A DNA stretch of 64,000 nucleotides. Source: Oceanispirochaeta sp. M1 (GTDB taxonomy: Bacteria > Spirochaetota > Spirochaetia > DSM-2461). Position numbers and translations under genes: made by a program. Below are positions 18,474-26,324 of the stretch, piece after piece (the first letter of the stretch is position 1; every line of letters starts with the position of its first letter). The stretch lies in contig NZ_QQPQ01000008.1 of the NCBI RefSeq assembly GCF_003346715.1, positions 1 through 64,000 of the forward strand, in the 5' to 3' direction. Under the pieces are notes generated by a model. It saw only the letters and a program-made list of their open reading frames with translations, made no database searches and was not told where the DNA came from.

Positions 18474-20348
18474 GTGTCGAAAAGAAAATTTAAAACCGAA
18501 GTGAATCAGCTGCTGGATCTTCTGATTCACTCACTTTACTCTCATAGTGAAATCTTTCTGAGAGAACTGATTTCAAACTCATCAGATGCTTTAGACAAAT
18601 TGAAATATCTGACTCTCACCGATGATGCTTTTAAGAATCTGGAATTTGATCCCCGTGTTGATATCATAATTGACAAAAATGATAAAAAGACCCTGACCAT
18701 TAAAGATAATGGAATCGGTATGAGCGAACAGGATCTGGTGGACTCTCTTGGTACCATCGCCCGTTCAGGAACCAAGAACTTTCTGAGTCAGATTTCCGGT
18801 GACGATAGAAAAGATTCCAACCTCATTGGACAATTCGGTGTAGGTTTCTACTCTATATTTATGGTTGCCGACAAGGTCGATGTAATTTCAAGAAAAGCCG
18901 GTGAAGATTCTGCCTGGAAATGGAGCAGTGACGGAAGAGAGGGATTTTCCCTGGATTCTGCTGAAAGAGAAGAAGGAAATGGTACTTCCGTTATCCTTCA
19001 TCTGAATGATACCGGTAAAGAGTATGCCAACCGTTATGATCTTGAACAGATCATTAAGAAGTATTCCAACCACATCGCCTTCCCTATTTTTCTGCACTAT
19101 GAATCAAGCAGTTATGAGGGAGAAGGGGACGATAAGAAAGAGGTCAAAGAAGACAAGATCGAGCAGATCAACGCTGCCTCCGCTCTTTGGAAACGTTCAA
19201 CAAAAGAGATCAAGGATGAGGAATACAATGAATTCTTCAAATCTATCTCAAACGATATGGACGATCCTCTTCACAGAATTCATACTCGCGCCGAGGGTAC
19301 TCTGGAATACACAACCCTGTTTTTTATTCCCAAAAAAGCACCCTTCGATATGTATCAGGCCGATTATAAACCCGGTGTGAAACTCTATGTACGCCGTGTG
19401 TTTATCACCGATGATGACAAAGAGCTTCTCCCCACCTACCTGAGATTCATCAGAGGTGTTATCGACTCCGAAGACCTCCCTCTCAATGTCAGCCGTGAAA
19501 TTCTTCAGAAGAATAAAGTCCTTGCCAGCATTAGAAATGCCTCTGTAAAAAAGATTCTTTCCGAGCTGAAAAAGCTTTCCGACAAGGAAGAAGAATACAA
19601 AAATTTTATCGAGCAGTATAACCGTCCTCTCAAGGAAGGAATCTACTCCGATTATGCCAATAAAGATGATCTAATGGAGTTGGTACGCTATAAGTCCACA
19701 TCGGTGGAAGGCTGGACGAGTCTGGCGGCTTATGTTGACCGCATGACAGAAGATCAGAAATCCATATACTTCATCACCGGTGATAATGAAGGTACCTTAA
19801 GAAACTCTCCCCTCCTGGAAGCATATAAGAAGAAGGGAATCGAAGTTCTGATCATGGATGATGAGATCGATGAAATTGTTGCTCCCATGATGGGCTCATA
19901 CAAAGAAAAAGAGATGAAGGGCGTCAATAAGAGCGGTTCTGCTGACGATCTGAAAACAGACGAGGACAAAGAGAAAGAAAAATCCGTTGAACCTCTTCTG
20001 AAAAAAATCAAAGATGCTCTGGGTGAAGAAGTTAAGGATGTTGTAGCATCCAGTCGTCTTCATGAATCTCCCAGCTGTATCGTAGCCGATGAGAATGATC
20101 CCACTGCCCAGATGCAGCAGATGCTCAAGGCCATGGGTCAGACTGAAATGCCCGAGATCAAACCTATTTTGGAAGTGAATCCGGACCATGCCATTGTCAA
20201 ACAGCTGCAGGATTCTTCAGACATGACTCTTCTTGAAGACGTGAGTCATCTTCTGTTGGATCAGGCTATTCTGGCCGAAGGGGCTCCTCTGAAAGATCCA
20301 CATGCTTTTGCCAAGAGGCTGAACCGGGTTCTGGAAAAGGCTCTTTAA
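18474..20348 (+). CDS. htpG: chaperone HtpG (Hsp90)
   Basis: Cytosolic ATP-dependent chaperone of about 624 aa, normal length. The GHKL ATPase motifs are visible: ELISNSSDALDKL near residue 33, DNGIGM near 80, and GQFGVGFYSIFMVADKV near 120. The middle domain contains the LPLNVSREILQ signature with the catalytic arginine. The C-terminal dimerisation domain follows. The GTG at 18474 is eight bases after AAGGAG and gives the usual start MSKRKF; the ATG two codons upstream is only two bases from the Shine-Dalgarno. A strong terminator follows. The charged linker is shorter than in eukaryotic Hsp90, as usual for bacteria. Confidence 0.97.
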   Translation: MSKRKFKTEVNQLLDLLIHSLYSHSEIFLRELISNSSDALDKLKYLTLTDDAFKNLEFDPRVDIIIDKNDKKTLTIKDNGIGMSEQDLVDSLGTIARSGTKNFLSQISGDDRKDSNLIGQFGVGFYSIFMVADKVDVISRKAGEDSAWKWSSDGREGFSLDSAEREEGNGTSVILHLNDTGKEYANRYDLEQIIKKYSNHIAFPIFLHYESSSYEGEGDDKKEVKEDKIEQINAASALWKRSTKEIKDEEYNEFFKSISNDMDDPLHRIHTRAEGTLEYTTLFFIPKKAPFDMYQADYKPGVKLYVRRVFITDDDKELLPTYLRFIRGVIDSEDLPLNVSREILQKNKVLASIRNASVKKILSELKKLSDKEEEYKNFIEQYNRPLKEGIYSDYANKDDLMELVRYKSTSVEGWTSLAAYVDRMTEDQKSIYFITGDNEGTLRNSPLLEAYKKKGIEVLIMDDEIDEIVAPMMGSYKEKEMKGVNKSGSADDLKTDEDKEKEKSVEPLLKKIKDALGEEVKDVVASSRLHESPSCIVADENDPTAQMQQMLKAMGQTEMPEIKPILEVNPDHAIVKQLQDSSDMTLLEDVSHLLLDQAILAEGAPLKDPHAFAKRLNRVLEKAL

Positions 20349-20391
20349 GTACCTTTTGTAAATACTACCGGAATTTATCCCGGTATAATGA

Positions 20392-20424
20392 AGACTGTCT
20401 CAACTGAGGCAGTCTTTTTTTTTT
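20392..20424 (+). terminator. htpG terminator
   Basis: A ten-pair stem AGACTGTCTC / GAGGCAGTCT with loop AACT runs into ten T. Confidence 0.9.
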
Positions 20425-20451
20425 GATTAATGCAGTCCGATGAGAAATAAT
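20423..20451 (+). promoter_or_regulatory. candidate promoter of the small secreted ORF
   Basis: TTGATT (20423-20428), 17 bases, AATAAT (20446-20451), directly after the htpG terminator. Confidence 0.35.
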
Positions 20452-20481
20452 TGAATTAGGAAGCTTCTTCCGGAGGTTGTA

Positions 20482-20604
20482 ATGAGGAAATTCGTTTCTG
20501 TCTTATTTTTAATGCTGGCTGCAGTGACAATGCTTACTGCCCAGAAGAAGAAAAACATAAATGTTCATCAACTCTACGGTGTTCACTACCGGAATAGGGT
20601 TTAA
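20482..20604 (+). CDS. small secreted peptide, 40 aa
   Basis: ORF of 40 codons starting MRKFVSVLFLMLAAV and ending VHYRNRV. GGAGG lies five bases before the ATG, the best Shine-Dalgarno nearby. The first 20 residues form a signal peptide with likely cleavage after LTA, leaving a basic mature peptide of about 20 aa (QKKKNINVHQLYGVHYRNRV). I know no relative. It may be a real small protein, or the truncated head of a lost secreted protein. It has its own possible promoter and ends 26 bases before the DHH gene. Confidence 0.5.
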   Translation: MRKFVSVLFLMLAAVTMLTAQKKKNINVHQLYGVHYRNRV

Positions 20605-20630
20605 ACTCTGATGACATTCAGTAAAATAAT

Positions 20631-21926
20631 ATGAAAATACTCGTTGGTCATAGTAATATGGATCTGGATTGTATGGGTTCTCTTGTTCTGGGACGTTATC
20701 TCTATCCCGATGCCGTCTGTGTGAAGAGCCGTCTGATCCATCCTGTTGCCAAATCTCTGTACAATCTTTATAAAAAGCATTTGAATTTTATGTCTTCAAA
20801 AGACCTGAGGGATCAGCATGTGGATGAAATAGTTATCCTGGATACAAGGACCAGCGGGCGTATACGGGAATATATGGAGTTCCTTCCGGATTTTGATGGT
20901 CGGATGATTGTCTATGACCACCATTGTAATGACAGCTGTGATCTTAAAAATGCAGAGATCCATTCCGAAAGTTATGGTTCTAATACCACTATTCTGGCTT
21001 TGATTCTTAAGGAGAGTGGGACCGAGCTTAATCCTGTGGATGCGACAATCGCCCTCACAGGGATCTTTGCAGATACCGGAAACTTTACTCATGAAAATGT
21101 CTGTGTTGAAGATTTCAGGGCATCCACCTGGCTGATGAAGCAGGGGGCCAGTATGAAGCTGGTCAGTCAGTTTTTAAAGCCTTTGAAACAGGATTACCAG
21201 ATATCTCTCTTTCATCAGGTTCTGAACCGTCTGGTATATAAGAAAATTCACGGACATACGATTATTCTCAGTTACTTTGAAATGAAAGATCAGGTCAGCG
21301 GTCTGGCTCCCATTGTTGAAAAGGTATTCGAGGTAGAAAATGCGGATGCTCTCTTTGTCCTTTTCGGACTGGAGAAGGCAAATAAAACCCTGATTATCGG
21401 TAGAAGTCAGAAAGAGACAATCGATGTGAGCAGTATTCTGGCTCCCTGGGGCGGAGGCGGCCATACCCGTGCGGCATCTGCTCAGCTTAAGGGTAAATTC
21501 GGACAAGAGGTCTATGAATCGTTTATAAAAGGACTGACACATTCCCTGCTTCCCGCCGTTTCAGCTGAAGATCTCATGACTCCTGATGTGGATATCATTC
21601 AGGATTCATGGTCTGTGCTGGATGCTTCAATCTTTCTGGAAAAAATCGGTCATACAGGAGCGCCGGTGCTCAATGACGATAATGAACTGATCGGGTTTAT
21701 GACCTTGAGAGATATCAGTAAAGCCCGTAAGAGTGAGCAGATGAAGGCACCGGTCCGCAGCTATATGACCAGAAAGGTCCACAGCTGTAAAAGTGATGCC
21801 AGTGTGAAAGAGCTGGAGTCTTTTTTTCTGCAGTTTAATGTAGGACATATCCCTGTGACCCATGAAGGCCGGTTACTGGGGATTGTGACCCGAACTGATT
21901 ATCTGAATTATCTGGAACGGCGATAA
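20631..21926 (+). CDS. DHH/DHHA1 phosphoesterase with CBS pair
   Basis: Protein of 431 aa. The N-terminal DHH domain has GHSNMDLDCMGS (motif I, normally HxNPDxDAxGS), LDTR (motif II) and the metal motif DHH in VYDHHCND, followed by DHHA1 with GGGGHTRAAS. Two CBS domains occupy about 312-431 (ALMTPD-like start, GAPVLNDDNELIGFMTLRD, VGHIPVTHEGRLLGIVTRTDY). This DHH-CBS order is the front half of long bacterial CCA-adding enzymes, but the nucleotidyltransferase domain is absent. Likely substrates are nanoRNA or cyclic dinucleotides, gated by adenine nucleotides at the CBS pair. That is inference. No Shine-Dalgarno is seen at this start. Confidence 0.85.
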   Translation: MKILVGHSNMDLDCMGSLVLGRYLYPDAVCVKSRLIHPVAKSLYNLYKKHLNFMSSKDLRDQHVDEIVILDTRTSGRIREYMEFLPDFDGRMIVYDHHCNDSCDLKNAEIHSESYGSNTTILALILKESGTELNPVDATIALTGIFADTGNFTHENVCVEDFRASTWLMKQGASMKLVSQFLKPLKQDYQISLFHQVLNRLVYKKIHGHTIILSYFEMKDQVSGLAPIVEKVFEVENADALFVLFGLEKANKTLIIGRSQKETIDVSSILAPWGGGGHTRAASAQLKGKFGQEVYESFIKGLTHSLLPAVSAEDLMTPDVDIIQDSWSVLDASIFLEKIGHTGAPVLNDDNELIGFMTLRDISKARKSEQMKAPVRSYMTRKVHSCKSDASVKELESFFLQFNVGHIPVTHEGRLLGIVTRTDYLNYLERR

Positions 21927-21945
21927 TTCAGATAATCAGGGCTTA

Positions 21946-22983
21946 TTAGAAACTGAGTTCTGTAATGATCCGACAGGCCTCTTTTATCTGTTCTGAAGAA
22001 ACTTCAAGACTTGTTACAAGGCGGAGTTCTTCAGGAGCGGTCGCAATGACTCTGACTCCCTTTTCAGCCAGTTTCTGCTCTACTGTTTTAGCATTGATTC
22101 CGGGAGTATTGAAAAATACGATGTTTGTCTCCACCCTGTTCAGATCTACTTTTACCCATCCGCATGCATCAAGGCTCTTTGCCAGTTCCATGGCATGATC
22201 ATGATCTTCACTGAGTCTCTCTCTGTTGTGCTCCAGGGCATAGAGTCCGGCAGCGGCAATAACTCCCGCCTGACGCATTCCGCCGCCCAGTATCTTTCTC
22301 CAGCGTCTGGATTCTTCAATCAGGGATCTGCTTCCGACAATCATTGAACCCACGGGTGCACCCAGTCCTTTGGAGAGACAGAGATTGGCAGAATCCACAT
22401 AGGAAAAAATCTCTTTCAGGCTCATTCCGGTAGCCGCACAGGCATTGAAACAGCGGGCACCGTCCATATGTATGGGGAGATTCTTAGTTTGTGCATAAGC
22501 GGATAAGGCGGCGAGATCTTCTTTTTTCCAGCAGGTACCACCTTCAAAATTATGGGTATTCTCTATGGTAATAAGACTGGTATGAGCTATGTCGTAGTCA
22601 TTTTCCTTGATTTTTCCTGCTACGGCATCGGGAGTAAGAATTCCCCGCTCTCCTGCAGCAGCAATAGGAACAGTTCCGGCAACAGCAGCAATCCCTCCCA
22701 CTTCGTGGTGCAGGATGTGGGCATTCTCGTGAAGGATCACTTCTTTTCCGCGCCCTCCCATTATGATAAGCGGGATAAGATTGCCCATGGTTCCCGAACT
22801 TACAAATAAAGCCGCTTCGGCTTCGCAGAGTTCTGCGGTTCTGCTTTCCAGAGCGTTTATGCTGGGATCTTCACCGTAGACATCATCTCCCACTTCGGCG
22901 TCATACATTGCCTGACGCATGGCCTGTGAGGGGCGGGTAAAGGTATCACTTCTAAGTTCAATTGCTGTCGTTTTCATGTTCAT
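21946..22983 (-). CDS. ltaE: low-specificity L-threonine aldolase
   Basis: PLP enzyme that splits threonine or allo-threonine to glycine and acetaldehyde. At 345 aa it has family length. Signature segments are ELRSDTFTRPSQAMRQAM at the start, VSSGTMGNLIPL, HMDGARCFNA with the cofactor-binding Asp, and the PLP lysine in CLSKGLGAPVGSM. AAGGAG lies seven to eight bases before the ATG at 22983. It is the last gene of a leftward run that includes aroA, the ATL gene and a zinc-ribbon gene. Confidence 0.94.
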   Translation of the reverse strand: MNMKTTAIELRSDTFTRPSQAMRQAMYDAEVGDDVYGEDPSINALESRTAELCEAEAALFVSSGTMGNLIPLIIMGGRGKEVILHENAHILHHEVGGIAAVAGTVPIAAAGERGILTPDAVAGKIKENDYDIAHTSLITIENTHNFEGGTCWKKEDLAALSAYAQTKNLPIHMDGARCFNACAATGMSLKEIFSYVDSANLCLSKGLGAPVGSMIVGSRSLIEESRRWRKILGGGMRQAGVIAAAGLYALEHNRERLSEDHDHAMELAKSLDACGWVKVDLNRVETNIVFFNTPGINAKTVEQKLAEKGVRVIATAPEELRLVTSLEVSSEQIKEACRIITELSF

Positions 22984-23078
22984 TCGGGATTCTCCTTGTA
23001 GTAGGGACTTCTTATGGGTCCGGGGGGCATATCAATTCAGTGCTTCTCTCACAGAGGAAAAGACTCAGGGCCTGAGAG

Positions 23079-24365
23079 TTAAGGCCGGAGGATCTCAAAC
23101 TGCTCAAAAAATCCGGGATAGGTTATATTCACGGCTTCTGCCGTATCGATCACTGTTTCACCGACTGCTCCAAGTGAGGCTATGGCCAGGGACATTACGA
23201 CACGGTGATCACCGTGTCCTTTCACAGTGTTTCCTGTCAGGGGACTGCCCTGAATAATCATACCGTCAGGGGTCTCTTCTATCTCTGCTCCCATCTTTCT
23301 GAGTTCGGCGGTCATCACTGAAATACGGTCAGTCTCTTTCATTCGCGCCTGAGGAACGTTGATAATGCGGGTTTCTCCCTTGGCATAACAGGCTGTCACA
23401 GCCATGGCCGGGAGGGCATCGGGGGTGTCATTAAGATCCAGTACTGCACCTTTCAGCTGACCACCCCTTACTTCAATACCTTTTTCTGTATGTCTTATAG
23501 AAGCACCCATGGTACTCAGATAATCCAGAACGGCTTTATCACCCTGACTGTCTTCCATATCCAGTCCTTTGATAAGAAGGGTAGAGCCGGTCAGTGCTGC
23601 GGCACAGAAAAAAAATGTGGCCGATGAGAAGTCGGCGGCAATGACTGCATCGAAGGATCTGTATTTCTGTCCACCGGAAATAGTGAACTCTTTCATCTCC
23701 TTCTGCTGCCAACGGATGTTTTGTCTTTCCATCCATTTCAGGGTCATTTCTGCGTAGGGCTGTTCCATAAGAAGGGGAACCTTGATTCGGCATTCTCTGT
23801 CTGAAGATTCCAGTAGGGGTGCTGCAAGAAGAAGAGCCGAAAGATACTGACTGGTGGGGCACTCAATGGAGCACTCTCCACCTTTAAGGGGGCCTTTTAC
23901 CCAGTAGGGTGCATATCCGTCTTCAGATGACTCCACTTCGGCTCCGAGAGCTTTCAGGGCATTAAGGAGTCTCCCCGCTGACCTGCTTCTGATCTGATCA
24001 TCACCGTCAAAATGGACCTTTCTGCCCAGTACAGCAGCAATGGCTGTAAGAAGGTAAAGGGATGTTCCCGAGTTACCGACATCGATATAAACATCTTCTC
24101 CCGCTCCGAAAGGGATGGGGGAAAGGACTTTCCAGCCATCTTTGCAGTCTTCAATGACGGCTCCCAGTTTACGGCAGGCATCGAGACAGGAGAGTGTATC
24201 TGCTGAATAAAGAGGCTGGTGTATGCGGCTTGATCCCTCTGCAAGAGAGCCAATCAACAGGGCTCTGATGGTATGGGATTTTGAGGCAGGAACCTGTATT
24301 GACCCCCTGAGGGTTATAGGACTGCCGGAAGCTATTGATTTACCTTTGATTGTGACTGTACTCAT
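23079..24365 (-). CDS. aroA: 3-phosphoshikimate 1-carboxyvinyltransferase (EPSP synthase)
   Basis: Sixth step of the shikimate pathway: transfers enolpyruvyl from PEP to shikimate-3-phosphate. 428 aa, normal length. Recognised by VPASKSHTIRALLIGSLAEG near the N-terminus (shikimate-3-phosphate binding), DVGNSGTSLYLLTAIAA (the NAGT-like loop, here GNSGTS) and the C-terminal KETDRISVM and GDHRVVMSLAIA. The NSGTS loop with Ser in place of the commoner Ala resembles class II enzymes. No Shine-Dalgarno is seen before the ATG at 24365. It lies 50 bases after the ATL gene on the same strand. Confidence 0.95.
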   Translation of the reverse strand: MSTVTIKGKSIASGSPITLRGSIQVPASKSHTIRALLIGSLAEGSSRIHQPLYSADTLSCLDACRKLGAVIEDCKDGWKVLSPIPFGAGEDVYIDVGNSGTSLYLLTAIAAVLGRKVHFDGDDQIRSRSAGRLLNALKALGAEVESSEDGYAPYWVKGPLKGGECSIECPTSQYLSALLLAAPLLESSDRECRIKVPLLMEQPYAEMTLKWMERQNIRWQQKEMKEFTISGGQKYRSFDAVIAADFSSATFFFCAAALTGSTLLIKGLDMEDSQGDKAVLDYLSTMGASIRHTEKGIEVRGGQLKGAVLDLNDTPDALPAMAVTACYAKGETRIINVPQARMKETDRISVMTAELRKMGAEIEETPDGMIIQGSPLTGNTVKGHGDHRVVMSLAIASLGAVGETVIDTAEAVNITYPGFFEQFEILRP

Positions 24366-24415
24366 AATACATCTGAGAATAACAGATCAATACCCTCTCT
24401 GTCCAAGGGGCAATT

Positions 24416-24718
24416 TCAGCCTTCCCAGAGATGTTTGCCGAGTCTGACCTTTCCAGAGGCCGTAAACTCGACACCCTCAGCTTCCAGAAGCCCCCTCTGA
24501 ATCTGTCCGGCATCTCCCTCAAGTGAGATGCCTCCCGAGGAATTGACGACTCTGTGCCAGGGCATGGAGTGTTTTCTGCTGGAACTGTGGAGCAGTCTGG
24601 CGACCTGACGGGCTCCCCGGGGCGCTCCGGCCATATGGGCGATCCGTCCATAGGAGCAGACTTTTCCGGGGGGTATGTTTTTAATGATTTTTATAACTTG
24701 CAACGAAAATTCTTCCAT
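24416..24718 (-). CDS. alkyltransferase-like (ATL) DNA-binding protein
   Basis: A 100-aa protein of the methylguanine-DNA methyltransferase family. The winged-helix segment IPPGKVCSYGRIAHMAG and the arginine-finger region RQVARLL are kept. The active-site motif PCHRV is replaced by PWHRV with W54 where the alkyl-accepting cysteine should be. This is the signature of ATL proteins, which bind O6-alkylguanine, flip it out and hand the lesion to nucleotide excision repair rather than reversing it. GGAGG is five bases before the ATG. It lies between the zinc-ribbon gene and aroA on one strand. Confidence 0.92.
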   Translation of the reverse strand: MEEFSLQVIKIIKNIPPGKVCSYGRIAHMAGAPRGARQVARLLHSSSRKHSMPWHRVVNSSGGISLEGDAGQIQRGLLEAEGVEFTASGKVRLGKHLWEG

Positions 24719-24748
24719 GGAATCCTCCCAGTATCCAGATATCCGGGT

Positions 24749-25174
24749 TTATCTCATATTCCGGCAGACCGGGCATCCCAGAACATGGACATGAGTCTTT
24801 CTGCCGGGTCTTTCAAATACTCTGGCCACTGCAAAGCTCCCTTCCTTCAGAAGTACTCCACAGGAGGGACAGTAGCGTTCTCTTGAAGGCTCTCTATGAC
24901 CTGCCGGATGATTGCTGTAGCACCAGGGGCAACCGAAAATATTCATCAGTCTGTCTTCGCCCTGGCTGTAAATAACGGAGTGAACTCGTTCTCCCCTATG
25001 CAGGGCCTTTTCGCAGAGGGGACAGGGGGTGACTTTATCTTCAGATACATCTGAATCGTCTGAGAAGGAGTCAGTTCTTCCCTCATCTTTCTGTCTGGAT
25101 GATAATAAGAAGGATATGATCAGGTAAAGGAGAATTGAGAATAAGATAATTATTATAAGAATTTCAGGAAACAT
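24749..25174 (-). CDS. membrane-anchored double zinc-ribbon protein
   Basis: Protein of 141 aa. One N-terminal transmembrane helix (IIIILFSILLYLIISFLL) is followed by a short acidic linker and four CxxC motifs: CPLC, CPWC, CPSC and CPVC. These would fold as two zinc ribbons facing the cytoplasm. I do not recognise a named family. Such anchored ribbons often bind nucleic acid or act as protein adaptors. A Shine-Dalgarno (GGAG) is about nine bases before the ATG. Divergent from rsmI. Confidence 0.7.
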   Translation of the reverse strand: MFPEILIIIILFSILLYLIISFLLSSRQKDEGRTDSFSDDSDVSEDKVTPCPLCEKALHRGERVHSVIYSQGEDRLMNIFGCPWCYSNHPAGHREPSRERYCPSCGVLLKEGSFAVARVFERPGRKTHVHVLGCPVCRNMR

Positions 25175-25218
25175 CCGAGTTCTCTCCCTGTAATCTGGTC
25201 ACAAGCCAAGGTTTCATA

Positions 25219-25224
25219 TATTCT
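25219..25224 (+). promoter_or_regulatory. -10 element of rsmI (leaderless geometry)
   Basis: TATTCT ends seven bases before the ATG at 25232. A weak -35 (TGGTCA) lies 17 bases upstream. There is no Shine-Dalgarno. Confidence 0.4.
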
Positions 25225-25231
25225 ACATCTT

Positions 25232-25912
25232 ATGGCAATACTGTATATGGTGGCAACTCCCGTTGGTAATCTTCAGGATATAACCTACCGGGCTGTGGAA
25301 GTCCTAAAAGAAGTCGATATTATCGCCTGTGAAGATACAAGGCATAGCGCAAAACTGCTGAATCATTACGGAATTCAGAAGCATCTTATCAGCTGCAGGG
25401 CCCGGAACGAGAAACAGAGTGCTCCCGGTATTGTAAAATTGCTGGATGAAGGCAAAAATATTGCCTATGTTTCTGATGCGGGAACCCCGGTTATCAGCGA
25501 TCCCGGTCGATTACTGGTCCGTTGTGCCCGGGATGCAGGCCATGAAATTTATCCCATTCCCGGTGCATCTGCATTCTCCACTCTCATATCAGTCTGTGGA
25601 TTTCATGGAAAATCCTATTTATTTGAAGGTTTTTTATCTCCAAAATCTGGAAAAAGAAAAAAAAGACTGACTGAACTTCTCGAAAGAAATGAAGCATTTA
25701 TGCTTTATGAGTCCCCCTACAGGGTCATAAAGGTACTTCAGGAGATAGGAGAACTGGACCCTGAGCGTGAAATTCTCATGGGACGTGAAATGACGAAAAA
25801 ATTTGAAGAATATATAGAAGGAACTGCCGATAACTTAATTTACCGGCTGGAAAGCGAAAATCATGCGAAAGGTGAGTTTGCTTTACTTGTTTCGGCGGAG
25901 AAAAAAGGTTAA
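25232..25912 (+). CDS. rsmI: 16S rRNA (cytidine1402-2'-O)-methyltransferase
   Basis: SAM-dependent tetrapyrrole-methylase-fold enzyme that methylates C1402 in the ribosomal decoding centre. Signature ATPVGNLQDITYRAVEVL at the start, ACEDTRHS, and SDAGTPVISDPG. At 226 aa it lacks the C-terminal extension of about 50 residues found in many RsmI proteins (E. coli type about 286 aa); the catalytic core is complete. No Shine-Dalgarno is present. A -10 ends seven bases before the ATG. Confidence 0.92.
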   Translation: MAILYMVATPVGNLQDITYRAVEVLKEVDIIACEDTRHSAKLLNHYGIQKHLISCRARNEKQSAPGIVKLLDEGKNIAYVSDAGTPVISDPGRLLVRCARDAGHEIYPIPGASAFSTLISVCGFHGKSYLFEGFLSPKSGKRKKRLTELLERNEAFMLYESPYRVIKVLQEIGELDPEREILMGREMTKKFEEYIEGTADNLIYRLESENHAKGEFALLVSAEKKG

Positions 25913-25962
25913 TATTATGGCAGGCGTGTCGATATTTATTAATGGAGAGCAAAGGAGCTGAC

Positions 25963-26247
25963 ATGACAATAGATAGAATAGGTCCGGTAGATCCACTATC
26001 TCGTTTTAATAAAACCGAGAAAGCAGTCCGGTCCGAACTAAAAGAAAAATCCGATTCCATCGATGTCTCCAGTGAAGCAAAGAAAAGTGCTGAACTGCTT
26101 CAGACCATGGAAAGCGTGAAGCTTGCTCCCGATGTCCGAGAAGATCGTATTGCCGAGGTCAAAGCCCGCCTGCAGGATCCGAATTATATCAACGACACGG
26201 TAGTAAACTCCGTAGCAGACAAACTGATGGATCTATTTGGAATTTGA
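25963..26247 (+). CDS. flgM: anti-sigma-28 factor FlgM
   Basis: Small protein of 94 aa that holds the flagellar sigma factor FliA/SigD inactive until the hook is built. Recognised by the N-terminal MTIDRIGPVDP, the middle DSIDVSSEAKKSAEL (a common flagellin/FlgM-type motif) and the C-terminal sigma-binding helices (REDRIAEVKARLQDPNY). I prefer the ATG at 25963, five bases after AAAGGAG, over the ATG at 25942. Followed by a strong terminator. It is the only flagellar gene in the window, consistent with a motile spirochaete. Confidence 0.9.
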   Translation: MTIDRIGPVDPLSRFNKTEKAVRSELKEKSDSIDVSSEAKKSAELLQTMESVKLAPDVREDRIAEVKARLQDPNYINDTVVNSVADKLMDLFGI

Positions 26248-26269
26248 AAGATTTACAGTGTATATTACA

Positions 26270-26298
26270 GGCAGGGCTTAAAGCTCTGCCTTTTTTTT
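26270..26298 (+). terminator. flgM terminator
   Basis: The stem GGCAGGGCT / AGCTCTGCC is followed by eight T. Confidence 0.9.
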
Positions 26299-26324
26299 GC
26301 AAATAATACAGTTCAGGAGTCATT

